Shown: positions 1 through 7,344 of the stretch, in pieces | Layout: the number at the start of each line of letters is the position of its first letter | Numbering within the stretch: the first letter of the stretch is position 1 | NCBI GenBank assembly: GCA_030145005.1 | Contig: JAQYWJ010000041.1 | Span: 2,244 to 12,830 of the forward strand | Length of the DNA: 10,587 nt | Reading direction: 5' to 3' | DNA from: Desulfobacter sp. | Lineage (GTDB): Bacteria > Desulfobacterota > Desulfobacteria > Desulfobacterales > Desulfobacteraceae | Notes under the pieces: model-generated | What the model saw: only the letters and a program-made list of their open reading frames with translations | What the model was told of the DNA's origin: nothing | Databases searched by the model: none | Program-made: the position numbers and the translations under genes

Positions 1-1546
1 TTTTTAAAGCTTGGGGAATGTTCGCCACCATATCTGATGCTAAAAATCCAAAGGTGTGGTCTTGGGCCAGAAGATCCCCGCACAGTCCGTGAACATAAAC
101 GCCTGCAAGGGCTGCGGATTCCGGGGGCAGATTCTGGGCCAGGAATGCCGCAATCATGCCGGTGAGTACATCACCCATGCCGCCGCAGGCCATGCCGGGG
201 TTTCCCGTGGGACAGATGAATACGGCCCCGTCCGGGCAAGCCACAAGGGTCTGGGCTCCCTTGAGCACCAGGATAATTTTGTATTTTTTTGCAAAGTTCC
301 GGGCGGTTTCCATTCGGTTCTGCTGAATCTCCGCAGTGGTTTTTCCGGTAAGACGGGCCATTTCACCTGGGTGGGGGGTAAGGATCACCGGGGCCTTGAC
401 CGTGTCCAGAATGTCAGGGTTTTTAGCAATGCAGTTCAGGCCGTCGGCGTCAATGACCATGGGTACGGATGCAATGGCCATAATGCTTTTGATCAGTTCC
501 CGGGTGCCGGGATCCGTGCCTATGCCGGGTCCTAGGGCCAAAGCGGCTTTGTTTGCCAAAAGTGCAATAATGTCATCCAAGGCTGCGGCATCCAGGCCGC
601 CGGACGGAGTCTGGGCAAGCGCGGTTGTCATGGGTTCAATGACCATGGGTTCCATGACGGGTATAAGCTTTTCAGGAACGCCTAAGGTCACAAGGCCTGC
701 ACCGGTTCGCATGGCGGCGTTGGCGCACAATGCCGCGGCCCCGGTTTTACCCGGCGAGCCGGCCAGTATCAGCAGATGACCGAAACTACCCTTGTGGGCA
801 TTGAAATCCCTGGCCGGTATCAGGTCTGCAATGTCATGGGATTCAGGCAGGAAAATATCGGGAGATTGTGCTTTTGCAATGTGACCGGGAATGCCGATGT
901 CAATCACCTCCAGGTCACCAGTATGAAAATTGCCCGGGTACAGAATGTGCCCGACCTTGGCAAAGGCAAAGGTGGCTGTGGCATCGGCCTGGATGGCCAC
1001 CCCGCATACGGCACCGGTATCCGCATTGATTCCCGAAGGGATGTCCACACTGAAAACCGCTTTGCCCGAATCGTTGATTAGCTCAATCACATCACGGTAA
1101 ATGCCCCGGACATCGGAATTAAGTCCTGTGCCGAAAATAGCGTCCACAAACAGATCATGGGCCGGCAGGATTTCGGCTACCGCTTTCAGGGATTCTTTAT
1201 CGGGGATTTCAATAAACTGTGACAGGGAATGTTCGGCCAGAAGTTTCACTACCAGATCCAGATTGGCACCGGCATCGCCCTGGACCCGGTCCCGGGTGGA
1301 CAAAAGAAAGAAGCTGACGCTTACCCCCATCTCCATGAGGTAACGTCCGATCACAAACCCGTCTCCGCCGTTGTTGCCCCGGCCCGCCACCACAGCTACC
1401 CTGGTCCCTTCAAGGTCAAAGTGGTCGGAAAGCATCTCTAGGGCACCCCGGCCTGCATTTTCCATGAGCACCCGGCCTGGAATGCCGAAGGTCTCAATGG
1501 TGTTTTTATCCATTTGCTGCATCTGTCTAGTGGTGACAATGATCAT
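1..1546 (-). CDS. nnr: Bifunctional NAD(P)H-hydrate epimerase / ADP-dependent NAD(P)H-hydrate dehydratase (3' end off the window)
   Basis: This enzyme repairs hydrated NADH and NADPH (NADHX/NADPHX). The N-terminal YjeF_N domain interconverts the R and S epimers and the C-terminal carbohydrate-kinase-like domain dehydrates S-NAD(P)HX using ADP. I translated 515 residues before the left edge. Epimerase marks are GNNGGDG at 57-63, DAIFGTGL at 135-142 and VDIPSGINADTG around 167-178. Dehydratase marks are KGSFGHLLILAGS at 252-264, LGPGIGTDPGTR at 338-349, VIDADGLN at 364-371, TPHPGEMARLTG at 390-401, and the nucleotide/catalytic loop CGGMGDVLTG at 454-463 with the conserved Asp459. The visible end (LASDMVANIPQALK) resembles the usual C-terminus, so only a few residues are probably missing. 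The chosen ATG overlaps the tag stop as ATGA and has AAGGAA 8 nt upstream (1555-1560), so translation is probably coupled to tag. Confidence 0.95.
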   Translation of the reverse strand, partial: MIIVTTRQMQQMDKNTIETFGIPGRVLMENAGRGALEMLSDHFDLEGTRVAVVAGRGNNGGDGFVIGRYLMEMGVSVSFFLLSTRDRVQGDAGANLDLVVKLLAEHSLSQFIEIPDKESLKAVAEILPAHDLFVDAIFGTGLNSDVRGIYRDVIELINDSGKAVFSVDIPSGINADTGAVCGVAIQADATATFAFAKVGHILYPGNFHTGDLEVIDIGIPGHIAKAQSPDIFLPESHDIADLIPARDFNAHKGSFGHLLILAGSPGKTGAAALCANAAMRTGAGLVTLGVPEKLIPVMEPMVIEPMTTALAQTPSGGLDAAALDDIIALLANKAALALGPGIGTDPGTRELIKSIMAIASVPMVIDADGLNCIAKNPDILDTVKAPVILTPHPGEMARLTGKTTAEIQQNRMETARNFAKKYKIILVLKGAQTLVACPDGAVFICPTGNPGMACGGMGDVLTGMIAAFLAQNLPPESAALAGVYVHGLCGDLLAQDHTFGFLASDMVANIPQALK

Positions 1547-2136
1547 GATTTGCGTTCCTTTTTCAGGCCATTACCTTCTTTATATCTGAAGCAGGACACC
1601 AGGTGATCGTTCACCATGCCCGTGGCCTGCATGTGGGCATAGATGATGGTGGGCCCGGTAAATTTAAACCCGCGCTTACATAAGTCCTTTGAAAATGCGT
1701 CGGACTGACTGGACCTAGCCGGAACCTGGTCCTGGCTGGTATAGTGGTTGATGATAGGCGTCCCGTCCACAAACTGCCAGGCATAGGCGTCAAAGGTGTC
1801 GAATTCTTCCTGGATCTTTAAGAACGCCTGGGCATTGGTAACCGCAGACCTGACTTTAAGCTTGTTTCTGATGATGCCGGGGTCTTGCAGCCGCTTTTGA
1901 ATATCGGCTTCGCTGAACCGGGCTACCTTTTCAGGGTCAAATTCACAGAATGCATTGCAATATCCCTGGCGGCGCTTGAGAATCGTCAACCAGGACAATC
2001 CTGCCTGGGCCCCTTCCAGGATGAGAAATTCAAAAATTTTTCGGTCATCGTGAACCGGCACCCCCCATTCCGTATCATGATAACGGATATATAAAGGGTC
2101 ACTGGTCACCCAATCGCAACGTTTAATATTATTCAT
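1543..2136 (-). CDS. tag: DNA-3-methyladenine glycosylase I
   Basis: This is a cytoplasmic base-excision repair enzyme that removes 3-methyladenine from alkylated DNA. The 197-residue protein has the family's usual length and is close to E. coli Tag along its whole length. The zinc ligands of the family are present: Cys7, His20 (in YHDTEWGVP), His178 and Cys182 (in NDHLVSCFRY). The conserved Glu41 and Trp49 (EGAQAGLSW) of the base-binding pocket are also present, as is KRGFKFTGPTI near 154-164. The start is set by MNNIKRCDW, which aligns with the short N-terminus of known Tag proteins. No Shine-Dalgarno sequence precedes the ATG. The stop overlaps the nnr start by ATGA, so tag and nnr form an operon. 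Function is assigned with high confidence from the motifs. Confidence 0.96.
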   Translation of the reverse strand: MNNIKRCDWVTSDPLYIRYHDTEWGVPVHDDRKIFEFLILEGAQAGLSWLTILKRRQGYCNAFCEFDPEKVARFSEADIQKRLQDPGIIRNKLKVRSAVTNAQAFLKIQEEFDTFDAYAWQFVDGTPIINHYTSQDQVPARSSQSDAFSKDLCKRGFKFTGPTIIYAHMQATGMVNDHLVSCFRYKEGNGLKKERKS

Positions 2137-2144
2137 GACAGATT

Positions 2145-2173
2145 TTAATATGAAAGTTCCAATACGTTGTTAA
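2145..2173 (-). promoter_or_regulatory. Candidate sigma-70-type promoter for tag-nnr
   Basis: On the minus strand TTAACA (2173-2168, five of six matches to TTGACA) and TATTAA (2150-2145, four of six to TATAAT) are separated by 17 bp. Transcription would start near 2138, only about two bases before the tag ATG, so the transcript would be nearly leaderless; this fits the absence of a ribosome binding site. The prediction is by eye and moderate at best. Confidence 0.35.
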
Positions 2174-2394
2174 ATTACTTTCATTTTTTGTTGTGGGTTG
2201 AGTCTGGGTGCCCATAGACCAAGTCAGCCCATGGCTGTTATACAATAACTTTTGGCAATGCGCCATCATAATCATATCAGGGCTCACTCCTTAAACCGGT
2301 ACTCCATACTGATGTCGACAACATCTAATATTCATTCACCCCAGACCCCAACTTTTTTGTTCTTCGGCGGCTGTTTGGGTTCCAGGTAGTGCAA

Positions 2395-2425
2395 TTTTTG
2401 TAACGGCTGTTGTCCTTTTTGTAAC
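2395..2425 (+). promoter_or_regulatory. Two direct repeats, possible upstream activator (enhancer) sites
   Basis: TTTTTGTAAC occurs exactly at 2395-2404 and again at 2416-2425, so the copies are 21 bp apart, two helical turns. They lie at about -139 to -109 relative to the start predicted from the sigma-54 promoter. That is where bacterial enhancer-binding proteins usually sit. The repeats are seen directly; the role is inferred from spacing and position. Confidence 0.4.
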
Positions 2426-2446
2426 TTTGCTTTTTTTTATTTTAAA

Positions 2447-2497
2447 GGTTTTTAGGTCTAAATCCGATAAAAGGTTTTCTACCAAGGGTTTTTAGGT
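2447..2497 (+). repeat. Pair of GGTTTTTAGGT direct repeats
   Basis: GGTTTTTAGGT occurs at 2447-2457 and 2487-2497, 40 bp apart and just upstream of the -24 element. The stretch is a series of T-runs. It may be a bound site, curved DNA that helps looping between activator and polymerase, or simple low-complexity drift. Confidence 0.4.
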
Positions 2498-2506
2498 TTT
2501 TTTAGT

Positions 2507-2523
2507 TTGGCATTAAAATTGCT
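2507..2523 (+). promoter_or_regulatory. Sigma-54 (RpoN) -24/-12 promoter for the FeeM-like gene
   Basis: TTGGCATTAAAATTGCT matches the RpoN consensus TTGGCACG-N4-TTGCW closely. The invariant GG (2509-2510) and GC (2521-2522) are separated by exactly 10 bp. The predicted start is about 2534, giving a leader of about 90 nt to the ATG at 2625. Such a promoter needs an ATP-dependent activator; candidate sites lie upstream at 2395-2425. Confidence 0.8.
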
Positions 2524-2624
2524 GTCTTTATTCTGCGGTTATGAGCGTATTAAATCCATTAGACATTATACCGATTTGGGCTAACTGCTTAATTTTATTA
2601 GATTATTAAAAACAGAGAAAGCTT

Positions 2625-3485
2625 ATGAACATATCAAATACATTATTGAAATTGTTACTGCCTTGGCTACCCACTGACTTTAGAAAAAGGATCATCCGTG
2701 GTGGGCTTCCTGATTTTCAAACCAACCTGGACGACGTCACCTTTTGTGAGGCATCCAGTGTCGAAGATTATGTGTCCTGTTTCAGGTTGCTACATGATGT
2801 TTATGTAGACGCTGGATTTATTCAGCCTTCCTCTCCTCCATTGAGAATTATCCCGCACCACTTCGATTCTGAAGCCAGAATCTTTATGGGGTGCTTGACG
2901 AATGATCAGGCTGAAAATACGCCCATATATACGGCCAGCCTGTTTCCGGATAATGAACAAGGCCTTCCCATGGACATTGGATTTAAACGGCAGGTGGATG
3001 ATTTAAGAAACGAGGGTCGTCGCGTTGTTGAAGTCGGGTGCCTGGCATCACATCCGTTATATCGAAAAGGGAACAAAAATATCCCCATGCTAGGTAATCG
3101 TATGCTCTTGTCATATGCGATTAACACCATTGGTGCGGATGATTTATTAATTACGACTCACCCAAAGTATTTAAAAATCTACGAAGATATCCTTTTGTTT
3201 GAGAAGATCGGAGAGATTTCGTCCTTTTCCTATGTAAACAATAACCCAGCTGTGGCACTTCGGCAAAATTTAAAGACATTTTCCGAAAGACTTAAAAAAA
3301 TTTATGCCAAAAAGCCAACAGAGAAAAATCTTTACCACTTCTTTTTTGAGTCAGGATCAACCTCCATTGATCTGTCGTTGGAAGATGAAAAAGAGAAGGC
3401 TGAGAGATATTATGGGGCTGATATGATTAAACGTGTTATGGAATATTCAGCAACCCGACCGCTCCTTCCCCTGATTGCCGCTTAA
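2625..3485 (+). CDS. FeeM-like long-chain N-acyl amino acid synthase (GNAT / LuxI-like fold)
   Basis: The 286-residue protein resembles the FeeM family, which transfers a fatty acyl chain, usually from acyl-ACP, to an amino acid; related proteins occur near PEP-CTERM/exosortase clusters. The assignment rests on the core layout: an N-terminal block FRLLHDVYVDAGFIQP (53-68) like the entry motif of FeeM and LuxI-type synthases, then VVEVGCLASHP (134-144), a helix IPMLGNRMLLSYAI (153-166), and LLITTHPKYLKIYEDILLFEKIGE (174-197), where GNAT proteins carry a 'HP-x-x-x-x-Y' strand-helix. The first 16 residues are hydrophobic (LLKLLLPWLP) and could touch the membrane. The last 50 or so residues extend beyond the core and are not recognised. 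A weak GAGAAAG (2615-2621) precedes the ATG. Base use is visibly more AT-rich than in neighbouring genes, which may mean a separate origin. It stands alone, is driven by a sigma-54 promoter and converges with the gpg operon. Acyl and amino acid substrates are unknown; a generic GNAT is the alternative. Confidence 0.72.
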   Translation: MNISNTLLKLLLPWLPTDFRKRIIRGGLPDFQTNLDDVTFCEASSVEDYVSCFRLLHDVYVDAGFIQPSSPPLRIIPHHFDSEARIFMGCLTNDQAENTPIYTASLFPDNEQGLPMDIGFKRQVDDLRNEGRRVVEVGCLASHPLYRKGNKNIPMLGNRMLLSYAINTIGADDLLITTHPKYLKIYEDILLFEKIGEISSFSYVNNNPAVALRQNLKTFSERLKKIYAKKPTEKNLYHFFFESGSTSIDLSLEDEKEKAERYYGADMIKRVMEYSATRPLLPLIAA

Positions 3486-3493
3486 AGGCGGCA
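3476..3493. terminator. Small hairpin between convergent genes, possible terminator
   Basis: TGCCGC (3476-3481) and GCGGCA (3488-3493) form a perfect 6-bp stem with a 6-base loop that contains the FeeM-like stop codon. On the plus strand it is followed only by a loose pyrimidine stretch (TGCTTCCTCTTCT), and on the minus strand by no T-run. It could terminate plus-strand transcription weakly, or mark the boundary with the convergent operon. Confidence 0.35.
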
Positions 3494-3562
3494 TGCTTCC
3501 TCTTCTAAATGATTTTGCTCGAGACCGGATAGGAAAAGCGCATGGGGCCGGCCAGATCCAAT

Positions 3563-5557
3563 TTATTGGTCTGTCGCCCCTCGGATTTCCCATCCGCCGT
3601 CCCCCTGTATGAACAGAATTTTATCGTGATACGCTTTCAGGGTAGGGCGGTGGCCCACGCTGATGTAAGTGATAGCAAGTTGTGACAAGGTATTGTACAG
3701 CGCCTTTTCATTGTCCACATCCAAAGCGGAGGTGGCTTCGTCCAGGATGGCAAACTGAGGTTTTGTGAGTAAAAGCCTTGCAAAGGCCAGCCGTTGCTGT
3801 TCGCCCTGGGAAAGTATCTCTTCCCAGTTATTTTCCGCATCTATAAAAGAGTTGTCCCCGGTTGCACGCTGCATTTTCTGGTACAGGTCTGTGAGATTGA
3901 CCGTCTCCATGATTCCTTTGATCCGATTGTCATCCAGGTGGATCCCGCTGGGGTACTGGAGCTGTTCGCGCAGGCTGCCTAACACCATATACGGTTTCTG
4001 GGGCAGGAACATGATTTTGTCCGCCGGCGGGTGTTCAATGGTGCCGGAGCCCGAGGCCCAGAGGCCTGCGATGCCCCGCAGCAGAGAACTTTTACCTGCA
4101 CCTGAATGACCCATGATCAGGATACTTTTGCCCTTGTCAAGGTCAAGACTCAGGTTTTGGATCAGGGTGCGTTTATAATCAGGGGTTTGCAGGGTGAGGT
4201 CTTGCATCCGGATGGTCTCTTTGGCAACACGTTGAATCCGGGTTCGGTCCGAGCCGTTTTCCGACGTTTTTGATCCGGATGCCGTAAAGAGCCGGTCCTT
4301 GAATGTGGATACACGGTTGATACCGGCGGCAAAGGCGCTGATACTGTCAAAATACTGGACAATAATGGAAAAGGCACCCAACACCTGGCCAAAGGCAAAA
4401 GAGGCTTGGGAGATTTCGCCGAACTCCACCTTGCCTGCAAAATACATGGGTGCCACAATCATGGCCGGCAGGATAATGACCAGGTAATTGTAGCCAGTGG
4501 TGAAAAAATCAAGGTTTCGCTGCCAGCCAATGAGAAAATTAAAATTTTTCAGTACCGCTTTGAACCGCTTGGAGATCTGCTCCTTTTCCCCTTTCTCGCC
4601 TTGGTAAAAGGCAATGGATTCGGCATTGTCCCTGATGTGAATCAGACCGTATCTGAAATCGGCTTCCTTGCGCAGCTGGTTGTAGTTGAGCCCCACCAGG
4701 CGCTTACCGATGAATATGGTGATCAGGGTGCCGCAGATGGCATAAGCGAAAAGGATGCCGGATAAAAGCCTGGAAATGGACCACAGAATGCCGGTAAAGG
4801 CCACAAGGTCGATAATGGCACCGAGGATGATAAGAAGAAAATTTAAACTGGTAACCGTGAATTCTTTTAAATCCTCAGCCAGCCGCTGGTCCGGATTGTC
4901 AATTTCCTTGCTGGTGGTCAGGGCATAGTAGGCACGGTTTTTAAGATAATTATCAATGAAGCTGGTGGTGATCCACTCCCGCCAGAACAGCCCCAGTTTT
5001 TTTCTGATGTATGAGTAAATAACCACAATGGGGGTGCCGATCACAAACACCGAAGCATACACATAGAGAAATCGCCAGAATGTGGGCTGGTCTTTTTGGG
5101 CAAGTGCGGTCTGGAAAAAGCGGCCTACATAGCTTAGGACCACATTGAGCCCTGAAACCGTGAATGAGAGCAGAAGAAGAATCCCAAGGATGCCCCAGGG
5201 CAGAAAGAACCCTTTCAATTTTTTTGAATAGAGGGAAAAGACTATGGCGGGTATAAGAAAGCCGGCTGCCAGAATCCAGATCAGCCGGGAGTGGATAATG
5301 CCCTGAATCCAGTCCCTCAGGCCCGGCGCGGTTTGGGTGACAAAATCAGGCGCAAAGGCGTGGGTGGCGGTTGTGGTGACGGTAACGAACAAAAAAAGCA
5401 TAGACGCCACAAAGGCCATCAAAAGACACAGCAGCACAATAAAACGTGTCCGGCTTTTAAGGCTTTGGGGCAGCCAGAACTCCTGGGCAATGTCCAGGTA
5501 TTCTTTCCATAGGTTGAAATCTAGTCTTGAAAAGCCGGAAATATCACTGGGAGTCAT
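3563..5557 (-). CDS. ABC transporter, fused membrane and ATPase domains, SbmA/BacA/YddA (ABCD-like) type
   Basis: This is a 664-residue half-transporter of the inner membrane that would work as a homodimer. Residues 1-30 are a cytoplasmic leader with aromatic residues (LWKEYLDIAQEFW). Hydrophobic segments lie at about 37-60, 92-110, 118-145, 163-183, 237-262, 264-285 and 354-375, with the family's RDNAESIAFYQGE coupling motif at 309-321. The ATPase shows Walker A GHSGAGKSS (483-491), the Q-loop LPQKPY (518-523), signature LSQGEQQRLAFAR (582-594), Walker B FAILDEATSALD (602-613) and the H-loop His636. All catalytic residues are present. Relatives move vitamin B12, bleomycin, antimicrobial peptides, or acyl-CoA and very-long-chain fatty acids, so the substrate cannot be read from sequence. 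The ATG overlaps the stop of the GH13_18 gene as ATGA, with AGGA 7 nt upstream (5565-5568), so it is the last gene of the gpg operon. That suggests, without proving, a role linked to glucosylglycerate or to stress. Confidence 0.9.
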   Translation of the reverse strand: MTPSDISGFSRLDFNLWKEYLDIAQEFWLPQSLKSRTRFIVLLCLLMAFVASMLFLFVTVTTTATHAFAPDFVTQTAPGLRDWIQGIIHSRLIWILAAGFLIPAIVFSLYSKKLKGFFLPWGILGILLLLSFTVSGLNVVLSYVGRFFQTALAQKDQPTFWRFLYVYASVFVIGTPIVVIYSYIRKKLGLFWREWITTSFIDNYLKNRAYYALTTSKEIDNPDQRLAEDLKEFTVTSLNFLLIILGAIIDLVAFTGILWSISRLLSGILFAYAICGTLITIFIGKRLVGLNYNQLRKEADFRYGLIHIRDNAESIAFYQGEKGEKEQISKRFKAVLKNFNFLIGWQRNLDFFTTGYNYLVIILPAMIVAPMYFAGKVEFGEISQASFAFGQVLGAFSIIVQYFDSISAFAAGINRVSTFKDRLFTASGSKTSENGSDRTRIQRVAKETIRMQDLTLQTPDYKRTLIQNLSLDLDKGKSILIMGHSGAGKSSLLRGIAGLWASGSGTIEHPPADKIMFLPQKPYMVLGSLREQLQYPSGIHLDDNRIKGIMETVNLTDLYQKMQRATGDNSFIDAENNWEEILSQGEQQRLAFARLLLTKPQFAILDEATSALDVDNEKALYNTLSQLAITYISVGHRPTLKAYHDKILFIQGDGGWEIRGATDQ

Positions 5558-7344
5558 TCAATTATCCTGTCTATGGTTTTGGGGTTTCTGCCATTTCGGA
5601 TCCACATGGACTGGTAAGGGGCAAGATCAAGTCCCGTATCAAGCTGTACGGTCTTTTCCTGGATCAGATCCACACCAGCCTGTTGCCACTGTTCGGGCAG
5701 ATCTTTTGGGGGAATGGTGACGGCCTGGTCTGTGATGTTGTGAATGCAGAACAGGGCAGGGGCGTTGCTTTCTTCATTCGGCCTGCGTTGGAATGCCACA
5801 ATTTTTCGGTTTATGTTAAAGGTGATCTGTCCGGCATCCGGGTGAAAGGCCGGTTGCTGTTTTCTTTTGTCCATGAGGGAACAAAGAGCAGAGAATACCT
5901 GATGGTGGTAGTCTTCGGGATTGGCCAGCTTTTTATACAGATCCGGGTAGTTCCAGATATGGCGGTTGACGGCCCGATTGGACTGCAGATTTTCCCTGCG
6001 CTCATAATCATTTTCCGTGCCCAGCAGGCTGTGGATATAAATGGCCGGGATGCCCTTGAGACCCAGCATGATGGTGTGGGCACAGATAAATCGTTCGGCT
6101 TGGAAATTATCCTCCCGGCAGCGAATCGTCCCTTTCATGGCATCCCAGAGACTGATATTAATCTCGTAGGGGTTGTCCTTGTAGTCATTGAGCGCCCGGG
6201 TGGAAATCCTGCCGCCAAATGCCTTCATCAAATCAATGAGTTGTGTCATCTCCTGGCGGGAAAAATAGTCTTCCACCGGCCGCAACCCAATGCCGTCGTG
6301 GGAAGCGATAAAGTTGAGGTAGGTGGTGCTTTCCATGGTGTCGGGCATGGTTTTCAGCCAGTCTGTAATCCCTTTGCTGTTACCTGTGACCATGGTGTTG
6401 AGCAGAAATGGGGGCAACGGAAAATTATAAATCATCTGGGCTTCGTCGCCTATGCCGAAATAGGACAGGTTTTCCCGGGCCGGCACATTGGTTTCCGTGA
6501 TAATGATGGCCCTGGGGTCGTGGGCCTGAATCAGGGTGCGCATGAGTTTGATAATTTTATGGGTTTGGCCCAGGTGCAGACAGGTGGTGCAAGCCTCCTT
6601 CCATAGAAACGCCACGGCATCCAGCCGGAATACCTGTACCCCATTATCCAGGTAATGGCGGATAATGGATAAAAATTCCATGAGGACGTCCGGGTTTTTA
6701 AAATCCAGGTCCACCTGGTCATGGCTGAATGTGCACCAGACGTACCGGGGTCCGTCCGGTGTGGCCACCTCCCGCAACAGGGGTGTTGTCCGGGGGCGAA
6801 TCACCTGGGACAGATCACTTTTCGGGTCCACGGTCACATAATAATCCTTTCCCGGGTGGATCCCTTTTTTGAAATTTTCAAACCACCTGGTCCGGGATGA
6901 GGTATGATTGACCACAAGATCGGCCATAAGCCGACAGCGTCCGGCAATTTTTCGGATATCCGCCCAGTCCCCCAGGCTCGGGTTCACCGTGTAATAATCC
7001 ATGACCGCAAACCCGTCATCCGAGGAATAGGGAAAAAAGGGCAGGATGTGGACAATGGAGAACCGGTCATGGGTAAATTCTTCCAGAAACCGGTCAAGGG
7101 TTTTTAAGGGCCGGTTCTCTTCTTCCACAAGGGAATTGCCGTAAGTGATCAGGGCAATGTCCTTTTCAGACCACAGGGGGGTGGCTGAAACACAGCTGTC
7201 ATCCAGGGAATCATGAATAGGTTCGAAAACGGTAATGGCCTTCCGGGCCAGGGTGTCTGTATCCAGCCCGGGGTAAATGATTTCAAGATGAGCCTTGGCT
7301 TTGTCAAACAGGCAGGCCGGAGTCTTAAAGGTGGTATTGTTCAT
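5554..7344 (-). CDS. GH13_18 sugar phosphorylase, probably glucosylglycerate phosphorylase (YcjM-like)
   Basis: This cytoplasmic alpha-amylase-clan enzyme should split an alpha-glucoside with phosphate to give alpha-glucose-1-phosphate. The catalytic set is complete (numbering from the TTG at 7356): nucleophile Asp246 in VFRLDAVAFLWK, acid/base Glu288 in ITETNVP, and Asp354 in ASHDGIG. Other barrel motifs are HILPFFPYSSDDGFAVMDY (103-121) and MADLVVNHTSS (144-154). The stretch LDAVAFLWKEACTTCLHLGQTH resembles E. coli YcjM (glucosylglycerate phosphorylase) more than bifidobacterial sucrose phosphorylase. Genes for glucosylglycerate synthesis lie directly upstream, which favours glucosylglycerate as substrate; glucosylglycerol or sucrose remain possible. 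I prefer the ATG at 7344 (596 residues) over the in-frame TTG at 7356 (600 residues); either start lies inside the end of gpgS, and with no strong ribosome binding site translation is probably coupled. The stop overlaps the ABC transporter start. Confidence 0.88.
   Translation of the reverse strand: MNNTTFKTPACLFDKAKAHLEIIYPGLDTDTLARKAITVFEPIHDSLDDSCVSATPLWSEKDIALITYGNSLVEEENRPLKTLDRFLEEFTHDRFSIVHILPFFPYSSDDGFAVMDYYTVNPSLGDWADIRKIAGRCRLMADLVVNHTSSRTRWFENFKKGIHPGKDYYVTVDPKSDLSQVIRPRTTPLLREVATPDGPRYVWCTFSHDQVDLDFKNPDVLMEFLSIIRHYLDNGVQVFRLDAVAFLWKEACTTCLHLGQTHKIIKLMRTLIQAHDPRAIIITETNVPARENLSYFGIGDEAQMIYNFPLPPFLLNTMVTGNSKGITDWLKTMPDTMESTTYLNFIASHDGIGLRPVEDYFSRQEMTQLIDLMKAFGGRISTRALNDYKDNPYEINISLWDAMKGTIRCREDNFQAERFICAHTIMLGLKGIPAIYIHSLLGTENDYERRENLQSNRAVNRHIWNYPDLYKKLANPEDYHHQVFSALCSLMDKRKQQPAFHPDAGQITFNINRKIVAFQRRPNEESNAPALFCIHNITDQAVTIPPKDLPEQWQQAGVDLIQEKTVQLDTGLDLAPYQSMWIRNGRNPKTIDRIIE

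Larger units (their letters stand above)
2137..2624. other. AT-rich divergent intergenic region between tag and the FeeM-like gene
   Basis: I find no convincing coding sequence or RNA gene here. The part next to tag holds its probable promoter. A small inverted repeat, GATGT-CGACA-ACATC, lies at 2311-2325 and could be an operator, but nothing ties it to a gene. From about 2395 the DNA becomes rich in T-runs and holds two pairs of direct repeats and then the sigma-54 promoter at 2507-2523. The leader from the predicted start (about 2534) to the ATG at 2625 is about 90 nt and AT-rich. Confidence 0.6.

Noticed and set aside
56..1589. Several plus-strand open frames of 70-160 codons across the nnr region
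   Set aside because: They lie opposite the continuous nnr frame, which shows all epimerase and dehydratase motifs. They have no ribosome binding sites or recognisable domains and reflect the GC-rich codon use of the true strand.
2311..2325. GATGT-N5-ACATC inverted repeat as a defined operator
   Set aside because: The arms are only 5 bp and the site is far from both flanking starts. I recorded it in the intergenic entry but cannot assign a regulator.
2341..2390. Possible hairpin around CCCAAC and GTTTGGG
   Set aside because: The stem needs a bulge and has a long loop, and no T-run follows it in a position that would end a gene.
5527..6606. A long plus-strand frame (359 codons) opposite the GH13_18 gene
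   Set aside because: The minus strand carries the full catalytic set of a sugar phosphorylase. The plus-strand product has no recognisable motif and starts inside the ABC transporter gene without a ribosome binding site.
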